The notes below the pieces were generated by a model. It saw nothing but the letters and a program-made list of their open reading frames with translations. It searched no databases and had not been told where the DNA came from. This document shows, piece by piece, positions 16,473 through 23,574 of a stretch of 24,327 bases of DNA; position 1 is the stretch's first letter, and each line of letters begins with the position of its first letter. Both the position numbers and the translations under genes were made by a program. The DNA is from Pleurotus djamor (taxonomy: Eukaryota > Basidiomycota > Agaricomycetes > Agaricales > Pleurotaceae): contig JAPEVF010000683.1 of assembly GCA_029747585.1 (NCBI GenBank), positions 1 through 24,327 of the forward strand, read 5' to 3'.

Positions 16473-17633
16473 ATTAATTTTAATCTTAAATAGATGCCAC
16501 TCCTTAAGAGTAATCTTATGAAAATAAATAAAACTTTACTATATGCTGGAAACTCCTAAAGCCTTGAATACATAAATAAAATATTATAAAATAAATGTAA
16601 AAATTTCAAGTATGCAACAATGGACAATCAGCAGGAAACCAAAGTATATTTAATAGAAATTATATTTTATTTCTATTAATATCAGATCTGATCTGATCAG
16701 ATCAGAGTAGGATCCTCAGAGACTACACGTAAAGCACCTTAAATTAATTAAAAACAAACAACAAAACAAAAACAAAAAATCTAACTTTAAATTAATTTAA
16801 GGTTGAAGATATAGTCCAGCCATTATTGAAAGATAATGGGTTTATATATTTATTCATATTTATATTTATATTTATATTTATAATTATATTTAATAGATTG
16901 ATCTGACAACTTCTATAAGTTTAGTATGTAATAAAAATTACAAAATAAAAAAAAAGACTTTCTAAGCTCGAGAGATCAAAGTTAATTATTGATAAAAATT
17001 TAAATGAAATTATTATAGGTTTATTGCTGGGTGATGGACATATACAAAAAAGAAGTCTAAAAGGAAATTCTAGATTTATTTACTCACAAAGTAGTTTAAG
17101 AATACACCATTATAATTATTTTAAACATGTATATGAATTATTTAAACCTTATTTGTCTAAAAATTTTAATCTTAAAGAAAGAAACTTTAAAGACAAAAGA
17201 ACAAATAAAATTTACAGTTCAATTAGTTTTCAAACACTTTCTTTGCCTTGTTTTAACCATTACAAAAGTTTATTTTATACTTATGATAATTTAAAAATAG
17301 TTCCTTCAAATATTAAAGATTTACTTACACCTAGAGGATTAGCTTATTGGATTATGGATGATGGTTCTCTTCAAAACAAAGGTCTACATTTAAATACTTA
17401 TGGTTTTACATCTAAAGATGTTTTAATTTTAAAAAATACTTTAGAAAATCTTTTTGGAGAAAATTCTTTAAAATGTTCTATTCATAAGCATAAAAAAGGC
17501 GAAAGAATTTATATATGGAAAGAAAGTATGGAATTATTAACAACTAATATCTCTCGATTTATGCATAAAGATATGCTTTATAAAATAAATTTAAATAATT
17601 AATTAATAAATATATTAAATATATATTAAAAAG
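16473..17633 (+). mobile_element. cob intron 4, group I with LAGLIDADG ORF
   Basis: Core segments appear in the classical order: ATGCTGGAAACTCC near 16542, AATCAGCAGGAAACC near 16626, TCAGAGACTACACG near 16715 and AAGATATAGTCC near 16806. This fits a group IB-like intron. The ORF lies downstream of the core and is not fused to the exon. The intron ends at G 17633. Confidence 0.93.
16949..17602 (+). CDS. LAGLIDADG homing endonuclease of cob intron 4
   Basis: The first helix is EIIIGLLLGDGHI and the second is GLAYWIMDDGSL, both well preserved, with catalytic acidic residues in place. The second motif uses TGG for Trp, unlike introns 2 and 3. The frame is open from 16949 after a TAA, and no ATG precedes the first motif. 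An ATG start is therefore missing, and an ATT, ATA, TTA or TTG start, or processing from a longer transcript, would be needed. The frame has no Ns or stops and ends with TAA at 17600. This looks like the most intact endonuclease in the window. Confidence 0.88.
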   Translation, partial: KKRLSKLERSKLIIDKNLNEIIIGLLLGDGHIQKRSLKGNSRFIYSQSSLRIHHYNYFKHVYELFKPYLSKNFNLKERNFKDKRTNKIYSSISFQTLSLPCFNHYKSLFYTYDNLKIVPSNIKDLLTPRGLAYWIMDDGSLQNKGLHLNTYGFTSKDVLILKNTLENLFGENSLKCSIHKHKKGERIYIWKESMELLTTNISRFMHKDMLYKINLNN

Positions 17634-18001
17634 ATCTATTACCGTTCTATGCTATTTTAAGATCAATTCCTAATAAATTATTAGGAGTTGTGGCTATGTT
17701 TGGTTCATTAGTAATTTTATTAATTTTACCTATTACTGATGTTTCGAGAATAAGAGGAAATCAATTTAGACCAGCAATGAAATTAGCTTTCTGGTTCTTT
17801 GTTGTTGATTTTATTATTTTATTCTGGATTGGATATCAACACCCTAATACACCTTATGTTGAAATTGGACAAATTGCTACTGCTTTCTACTTTTCTTGGT
17901 TCTTAGTAATTATACCTGTAATCGGATTAATTGAAAACAGTCTATTTGATTTAACATTGTCAGAAGGAACCGAAGAAGCTGAAGGAATTAACAAAAATTA
18001 G
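17634..18001 (+). CDS. cob: Apocytochrome b, exon 5
   Basis: Beginning with AT, which completes the Tyr codon, it reads [20 protein letters not shown], then [20 protein letters not shown] and [20 protein letters not shown], the three C-terminal helices of cytochrome b. It ends [14 protein letters not shown], slightly longer and more acidic than usual. The stop is TAG, which argues against a code in which TAG is Leu. Confidence 0.95.
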
Positions 18002-18270
18002 AGTTAGCTTATCTTTTTACAAAATAATTTATTATTTTTCTTTTATTTTTACTCTAGGATTGAATCTTACTTTTTTTTACTTATGACCTTTTTAACTAAT
18101 AATTTCGGTGATTAGTAAAAAAAGGGGATAAAACAGTAAAGAGTAAAAGTAGCATTAGCCCTAAAATATATAAGAATTATTTTATTGTTTTTTTACTAAA
18201 TATATAATAAATTTTAATTAACCCCCTTATATTTGATAAGGATATTCGTACTAATTCACCTTAATTTATA

Positions 18271-18557
18271 AAGGGATAGTTTTCTTAAATTTAAAGTTAA
18301 AAATATTAGATTGAACTTCTAAGCTTTTATTTTGATTATTTATTTTAAATAATTGCTAATTTAAAGTAATTTTACCTTTTAAATTTGAAGAAAAATGAAA
18401 AAAAAAAAAAAAGANATAAAAAAAAAAATGTTTTTTACAAAAACAGAAAGATACGAGGTTCGACACTAATTTTTTTATTTTTAAATTTATGTGTCCATAC
18501 AAAACTTAATTTAGACTGTTTATTTTTTTTTTTAAGGTTCAAATCCTTTATCCCTTA
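18271..18557 (+). tRNA. tRNA-Phe-like, split or interrupted (doubtful)
   Basis: AAGGGAT at 18271-18277 matches ATCCCTT at 18550-18556 as a seven-pair acceptor. A perfect arm TTAGA/TCTAA at 18306-18322 closes TTGAACT with anticodon GAA. A T arm, AAGG/CCTT around TTCAAAT, precedes the 3' acceptor half. About 210 bases separate the anticodon arm from the T arm, the D region is too long, and position 37 would be C. It may be an interrupted gene, a decayed copy or chance. Confidence 0.25.
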
Positions 18558-18710
18558 GATTATATTACAAACCTCTTCCTTACCTTCACTCCTTTTTTAA
18601 GAGAATTCTACGGCTCTGTAGATTGGACGGGGATAAATAAACCTTTATTTATAGAATATTTATATAAAAATATAAATATCCTTAATAAATTTATATNATT
18701 TTTATTTTTT

Positions 18711-18760
18711 TATTTTATTTTATTTTATTTTATTTTATTTTATTTTATTTTATTTTATTT
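18711..18760. repeat. (TTTTA)n microsatellite, about 10 units
   Basis: It has the same pentanucleotide unit as 3225-3308. Confidence 0.85.
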
Positions 18761-18839
18761 AAATTTACTATTAGATAATATAATTTAGAGATAAAAGTTC
18801 TAAAAAATTTAAGCTATATTTCTTTAACTTAACTATCCC

Positions 18840-19075
18840 TTACCAATTTAACTTTCCACTTCCACGCCCTCACTTTAACTTTAGTGTTTGGATCCCTACA
18901 CTTTAACTTATCCCTTTCCCTTTCCCAGCCATCCCTTTCACAGCCCACCCATCCCTTTCCCTTAAGGGTAGGGGTGGGAAGGGATGTGTAGGGAAGGGAT
19001 GGGTAGGGTAGGGTGTTTGTGGAAGGGTGGACAAGTGAAAGTGTTGGGATTGCGAGGTGTGGGAGTGGAAAAGGG
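18840..19075. repeat. Long GC-rich CTTAAG palindromic element
   Basis: The core TTTCCCTTAAGGGTAGGGG starts at 18957, and outer CACTTTAACT/AAGTGAAAGTG and CCACTTCC/GGGAGTGG arms extend the symmetry over more than 200 bases. It is one of the largest copies and lies just downstream of the atp6 stop. Confidence 0.8.
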
Positions 19076-19131
19076 GGTTAGTAGATTGTTTATTTTAAAA
19101 ATAAAATTGGTTTTTTTTTTTTTTTTTTGAA

Positions 19132-19905
19132 TTAATGTAGTTTAATTGCATCTCTTAAATAAGAACATACTAGTAATGTTAAAACAAAACTTTGTATAAA
19201 AGATACTGCTAATTCTAATCCTACTAGTCCAATGAAAATTGCAAAAGGAATTAAAGTTAATACTGCTACAATAATATTACCTGAAAATAATTTATATAGG
19301 AAAGTAGATAAAATTTTAAGTAAAGTGTGACCAGCTACAATATTAGCAAAAAGTCTTATACCTAGACTACCTGCTCTTGCACCATAAGATACTAATTCAA
19401 TTAAAACTAATAAAGGTACTAAAGCTAATGGAGTTCCTGAAGGAATAAAGAAAGAAAAGAATTTAATTCTATGTAAAGATAAAGCTAATAAAGTAACACC
19501 TATAAAGATAGTAAGACTTAAACCTAAACATACAATAGCACTAGAAGTTACAGCAAATGAATAAGGTACGTTAGACACTAAATTACCTACTAATACAAAG
19601 AAGAATAAAGAATAAATAAAAGGTAAGAAAATTTCATTTGTTACACCTATTTGTTCTCTAACCATACTACTTAGGCTAGCAAAAGAACTTTCTAAACCTA
19701 TTGACCATTTATTAGGAATAATTTTTGTTTCATTATTTCCCATAAAATGTAATCCTACTATTAAGAATAAAACTAATAAAGAATAAAGACCTATATTAGT
19801 TAAACTAGTATTAAAGTAACCTAAGATTGGTGCATTTAATCCTATTAGACTAGTAACTTCAAATTGTTCTAGTGGTGAATTAATTATAAAATTTAAATTT
19901 TGCAT
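19132..19905 (-). CDS. atp6: ATP synthase F0 subunit a (subunit 6)
   Basis: The 257-residue product forms the proton half-channels beside the c-ring. It starts MQNLNFIINSPLEQFEV, the fungal form with a short N-terminal region. The conserved helix SYGARAGSLGIRLFANIVAG (about residues 170-190) carries the essential Arg in IRLFAN, and a C-terminal helix reads GLVGLELAVSFIQSFVLTLL. Its single clear Trp (NKWSIG) is TGG. The stop is TAA. It lies on the minus strand, convergent with cob. The upstream spacer to tRNA-His is short and AT-rich. Confidence 0.98.
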   Translation of the reverse strand: MQNLNFIINSPLEQFEVTSLIGLNAPILGYFNTSLTNIGLYSLLVLFLIVGLHFMGNNETKIIPNKWSIGLESSFASLSSMVREQIGVTNEIFLPFIYSLFFFVLVGNLVSNVPYSFAVTSSAIVCLGLSLTIFIGVTLLALSLHRIKFFSFFIPSGTPLALVPLLVLIELVSYGARAGSLGIRLFANIVAGHTLLKILSTFLYKLFSGNIIVAVLTLIPFAIFIGLVGLELAVSFIQSFVLTLLVCSYLRDAIKLH

Positions 19906-20051
19906 TTTTTTTTAAATTTTTTTTTTNGTTGTGTTTTTTAGTCTAAAAGTTTCAAATACTCTTTTAAATAATTAATTTTAACTATTAAAAACAAATTAAA
20001 ATTAATTTGTTTTTAATGATTTATTTTACAACAAATATATATTTAAAAGAG

Positions 20052-20123
20052 GTAAAATTAGTTTAATTGGCAAAATGACGTCTTGTGGCGACGATGTTCA
20101 GAGTTCAAATCTCTGATTTTACC
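20052..20123 (+). tRNA. trnH: tRNA-His (GUG)
   Basis: The acceptor GTAAAAT/ATTTTAC is fully paired, with discriminator C and a G just upstream that can serve as the extra G-1 of tRNA-His. The anticodon loop TTGTGGC gives GTG on a CGTC/GACG stem. The T arm CAGAG/CTCTG closes TTCAAAT. Confidence 0.9.
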
Positions 20124-20256
20124 CTTAAATTTTATTTTCTTGTTTTTTTATATAATGTATATACTTTAATTTAATAAAAATTAAAATTAATTTTTTTTAT
20201 AAAATTAAAGTATTAAAATTTAAAAAGATTAAAGATTAAGATTATATCGAATTTCT

Positions 20257-20329
20257 TGAAAGCACCTGGACTTGAACCAGAACTTTCTCCTTAAAAGGGA
20301 GACACTCAAACCACTCGAGTTCTGCTTCC
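20257..20329 (-). tRNA. trnK: tRNA-Lys (UUU)
   Basis: On the minus strand the acceptor GGAAGCA pairs with TGCTTTC (one G-U). The D stem is ACTC/GAGT. The anticodon stem TCTCC/GGAGA closes CTTTTAA. The T arm TCTGG/CCAGG closes TTCAAGT. Confidence 0.92.
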
Positions 20330-20392
20330 TAAAAAATAGATTATATAAGTAAAAAATAAAATAAAATAAATAAAAATATATGTTCATGTTAA

Positions 20393-20465
20393 CTGAGTCG
20401 ACCAGATTCGAACTGATATAAGCCATTACCAAAAAATGGTGTTTTTCCAATTAAACTACAACTCA
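20393..20465 (-). tRNA. trnP: tRNA-Pro (UGG)
   Basis: On the minus strand the acceptor TGAGTTG pairs with CGACTCA. The anticodon stem CCATT/AATGG closes TTTTGGT, giving TGG. The T arm ATCAG/CTGGT closes TTCGAAT. Confidence 0.9.
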
Positions 20466-20827
20466 TTCTTAAAGAATTATGTATTATAAAAAAATAATTA
20501 AACATTTATTTTTTGTTTTTGTTTTTTGGTTTTGTTTTTTATTTTATTTTATTTATTTATTTTATTAATTAAAAATTAATCTCTTTTAATACATTTTTTA
20601 AATTAAAAATAAACAATAATAAATTTAATCTTTAATAAATTAAAATATTTTTCTAATCTAAAATAATCAAATATTTCTAAACTATTTTAAAAATAAAAAC
20701 AAAAATAAAAACAAACAACAAAAAACAAAAACAAAAAATAAGAGTAAATGAAAAAAACAAAAAAAGAGGGGGGTTNAAGTTAATTATTATTTTTTTTTTG
20801 TTTTTTTGTTTTTTTTATTTAAATTTA
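20466..20827. other. AT-rich spacer downstream of nad6
   Basis: Low-complexity runs based on GTTTTT, AAACAAAAA and AATAAA fill this spacer. No gene or palindrome is seen. Confidence 0.65.
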
Positions 20828-21449
20828 TTACTTATTTGATCTAGAAATTATAATAGTAGCTAACATAGCTAATAGTAGTATTACACTTAATACTATTAAT
20901 AAGATAGCACCATAAGTATATAAACTATAACCTAAAGTTTCTATTTGTGAAAAATCTGCAATATTAATATCTGAAAGAGATAAATTAAAGTAATTATTAA
21001 CAATTATACTAATTAAGTCTTTAGATATAACATTCGAATTTAATAATATGCTATTTAAATTAATTATCGATTCTGAAATTAAAGATAAAGCAGGTACGTT
21101 ATTAAAATTAAATGGTATAATTGTAAAAATTATGTATGTAAATAAAGATCCAATAGCTAAAGCTAAAGGTAGATTTTTTGTATATTGATTACCAGTTTCT
21201 AGTATATCAGTAAGTTTTATATTGATCATCATTATTACAAATAAGAATAATACTGCAATAGCACCAACATAAACTACAATATAAGAAATACCTACAAAGT
21301 TTACACCTATTAATATTAAGTATCCAGCAGCTTGAACAAAAGTACCTATAACAAAAATAACTGAAATTACTGGATTTTTGGATGTTATAGCAAAAACACT
21401 AGAAAGTAAAGTACCAAAAGCTAAAATATTTACAAGNAAATGTTGTCAT
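20828..21449 (-). CDS. nad6: NADH dehydrogenase subunit 6
   Basis: The product is a complex I membrane-arm subunit. A single N at 21437, after a T run on the coding strand, breaks the 5' end. Dropping it gives 206 residues starting MTTFLVNILAFGTLLSSV at ATG 21449. The family signature YIVVYVGAIAVLFLFVIMM follows at about residues 56-74, with the pi-bulge helix. The C-terminal helix reads YTYGAILLIVLSVILLLAML. Without the correction, the first usable ATG (21232) would remove the conserved helix, so I reject that start. The stop is TAA. It is on the minus strand, like atp6 and nad4, but with about 900 bases between nad6 and atp6 that include three tRNAs. Confidence 0.95.
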
Positions 21450-21689
21450 TANTTTTTTTTGTTGTTTTTTTTTATTCTTATTCTAAAACTGATAATTCTA
21501 ATTTATCATTTTTAATATAAGAATAAATTTAGCCTACGTAAAAGATATATTTAGCTAGTCTTATTATTNAAAAAAATTTTTGTTTTTGTTTTGTTTTTGT
21601 TTTTGTTTGTTTTTTGAAAAGTTCAGAATTTTTAATTTAAAATTTTTTTAACTAGATAATTTTTTTACGTTCGATTAATAATCATTACA

Positions 21690-21885
21690 CTCACAGCCTA
21701 ACCCGAGGCCTGCCCAGGCCTTTCACTCACTTTAACTTTCCCTTACCCATCCCTTTCCCAGCCCTTTCCCTACACTTCCCACCCATCCCTTTCCCTTAAG
21801 GGTAGGGGTGGGAAGGGCAGTGAAAGGGTAGGGCTGGGTAGGGTTGGGTAGGGTGTGTAGGGAAAAAAAGGCTTGGAAAGGGAGG
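21690..21885. repeat. GC-rich CTTAAG palindromic element
   Basis: The core TTTCCCTTAAGGGTAGGGG starts at 21789. The C-rich left arm includes CCCGAGGCCTGCCCAGGCC, and the right arm has repeated GGGTAGGG units. Confidence 0.82.
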
Positions 21886-22375
21886 GAAAGATAAAAAGGG
21901 TATGGATATACAAAAAGTAAGGAGTAAAGTTTTTAATAAATTAAAGGCTTAAAAATTACTTTTTATAAATTATTGATATTAGATAGTCTTATATTAAAAG
22001 CTAAAAAGTTTGAGTGATATATTTGTTGTTTATTTATTTATAAAAAAATAAAAAATTTAACAAATATACTGTAAAACCTAACAAACCCAAATTAGAAAAA
22101 AATATAAAAATTTAAAAAGATAGCAATAATTAAAAGTAGTAGGTTTAACCTAGAAAATGTTATTCTATTTTTCTTTTTAAAATGATAGTTTATATTAACA
22201 ATTAGTTCAAAAATAAAAGGTAAAGATAAAAAATAATAATTAAAAAGATTAGTTAGTTTTTATTATAATAATAATTATAATTTTATTTATTTAATTTTCA
22301 ATTATTTAAAATAAAAATAAAAATTAAGATCCCATTAATTTAATTTATCTAAATAAATAGGAATACTAATTATAG

Positions 22376-22414
22376 GCCTCCTGTTTTATTAGTTTTTTTT
22401 TAATACTTGGAGGC
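22376..22414. other. Isolated GCCTCC/GGAGGC hairpin
   Basis: A perfect 6-bp GC-rich stem with a 27-base T-rich loop lies in AT-rich DNA. It belongs to neither repeat family. It may be a processing or termination signal, but no test from sequence alone supports that. Confidence 0.4.
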
Positions 22415-22454
22415 TTTTAAATTATAAGAAAGTATTTAAATCTTACATGCCTAA

Positions 22455-22685
22455 GCCACCCCGCCAGCCCAGCACACCCAGCACTTTAACTTACCCTACC
22501 CTTTCACTGCCCACCCTTTCACAGCCCACCCATCCCTTTCCCTTAAGGGTAGGGGTGGGAAGGGATGTGTAGGGAAGGGAAGTGTAGGGAAGGGAGTGGA
22601 AGTGGGAAGGGATAAGTGCTAGGGCAATGATTGAAAGGGACAAGTTAAAGTGGAGGGAGAGACGGGTTGGAAAAGGAAAGGGATC
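22455..22685. repeat. GC-rich CTTAAG palindromic element
   Basis: The core TTTCCCTTAAGGGTAGGGG starts at 22536. The left arm has CACCCAGCACTTTAACTTAC, and the right arm has AAGTGGGAAGGGATAAGTGC. Its inner part is almost the same as the copies at 5763, 18957 and 21789. Confidence 0.82.
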
Positions 22686-22697
22686 TTGTATTATTTT

Positions 22698-22754
22698 TTC
22701 TTTTTTTCTCTCAATAAATTATAAAGTATAAAAAAAGAAGAGAGAAAAAAAGGC
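22698..22754. repeat. CTCTC/GAGAG hairpin element, copy 7
   Basis: The T-run and CTCTCAATAAATTATAAAG lead to AAAGAAGAGAGAAAAAAAGGC. It has the orientation of copies 3 and 6. Confidence 0.78.
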
Positions 22755-22948
22755 ATAAAAAGGGTCAAGGTCAAAAGAATTGTATTTTAATATTTAGTTT
22801 ATTTTGATTAATAGGATAATTTCATATTATTATTCATTCAAAAAATAATAATAAAAATAAAGACAAAAATATAAAACCTAAACAAAAATTGAAAACCTAG
22901 CCTTTTATTAAATAAATATTAATTTCGCTATAACTATTTTAGTTGCGA

Positions 22949-22973
22949 TAGCCTTGAGAGGGATCGAACCTCT
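22949..22973 (-). tRNA. tRNA 3'-half-like sequence (T arm and acceptor), 5' half not located
   Basis: On the minus strand a perfect T arm, AGAGG/CCTCT around TTCGATC, is followed by CAAGGCT and discriminator A. A matching 5' acceptor AGCCTTG occurs only at 23229-23236 (interrupted by an N), about 255 bases away, and it is not followed by a normal D or anticodon arm. It may be a remnant, an interrupted gene, or a tRNA too divergent for me to fold. Confidence 0.35.
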
Positions 22974-23574
22974 AATATTTTNAGAAAAACAAAAATAAAA
23001 ATTAAAAAATAAAAAATNAAAAATTTTGTTTTTTTTATTTAATCTAGCTTGCCTTATTTTACCTTTTCTTTTCTAAATTTTAGAGTCCTGTGTTGTAAAC
23101 AGATTCTTCTTTTTATTTAAACTAGATTTTCTTTTTTAAGCTGGAAAGAAAAGGAACAAACTAAATATAATTTATCTAATTAAGCTCGGTATATGTAATT
23201 TCTCTAAAAATTTCCGACCTTTAAATGGCAAGGCNTTNAAAAAACAAAAAAAAACAAAAAACNAAAAACNAAAACNAAAAACAAAACAAAAATAAATGAA
23301 AAAAGGGGGTTAAAAAAATATATTATTTTTTTATTTCCATCCCAGCCTTGCCCTGCCCGAGCCCTTCCCTGCCCTTTAACTTTAACTTGTCCCTCCCTAC
23401 CCATCCCTACACTTCCCTTTCACTTAAGTGGGAGGGTGGGAAGTGAAAGGGCTGGGAAAGGTATAAACAAGTTAAAGTGAGGGCGTGGGAGTGGGAAGTG
23501 ATGTGGAAGTGACAGTGAAAGTGCCGGGGATAGAAAGGGCTAAAAATAATGTTATTAAAAATTTTTTATTTTAA
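22974..23574. other. Spacer between the tRNA-like half and nad4
   Basis: AT-rich low complexity with several Ns. AATCTAG (23041-23047) can pair with CTAGATT (23122-23128), enclosing a small arm CTGT/ACAG. A GC-rich palindrome lies at 23340-23545. The minus-strand frame at 23204-23404 is translated repeat and not a gene. Confidence 0.55.
23340..23545. repeat. GC-rich CACTTAAGTG palindromic element
   Basis: The core CACTTAAGTGGGAGGGTGGG (23421-23440) is the same as that at 9987. The outer arms contain TTTAACTTTAACTTGTCCC and ACAAGTTAAAGTGAGGG. It ends close to the nad4 stop codon. Confidence 0.8.

Larger units (their letters stand above)
18002..19131. other. Spacer between cob and atp6
   Basis: About 1.1 kb without a protein gene. 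It holds tRNA-like fragments at 18271-18322 and 18533-18557, a TTTTA run (18711-18760) and a long GC-rich palindrome (18840-19075). The transcripts of cob and atp6 converge here, so a terminator or processing site is expected, but none is identifiable. Confidence 0.6.
21450..22948. other. Repeat-rich spacer upstream of nad6
   Basis: About 1.5 kb without a gene. It has a GTTTTTGTTTTGT run near 21580-21617, GC-rich palindromes at 21690-21885 and 22455-22685, a GCCTCC/GGAGGC hairpin at 22376-22414 and a CTCTC/GAGAG hairpin at 22698-22754. The remainder is AT-rich. Confidence 0.6.

Noticed and set aside
17999..18001. A code in which TAG is Leu, as in some chytrids
   Set aside because: cob ends at this TAG at the expected length, and the continuation does not look like protein.
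20229..20450. Minus-strand frame of 73 codons
   Set aside because: It runs through tRNA-Lys and tRNA-Pro, which explain the sequence.
2234..20465. 5' acceptor editing of tRNAs as in some chytrids
   Set aside because: The first three acceptor pairs are Watson-Crick or G-U in all eleven clear tRNAs, so no repair is needed.
23204..23404. Minus-strand frame of 66 codons
   Set aside because: It has several Ns and consists of palindrome and AC-run sequence.
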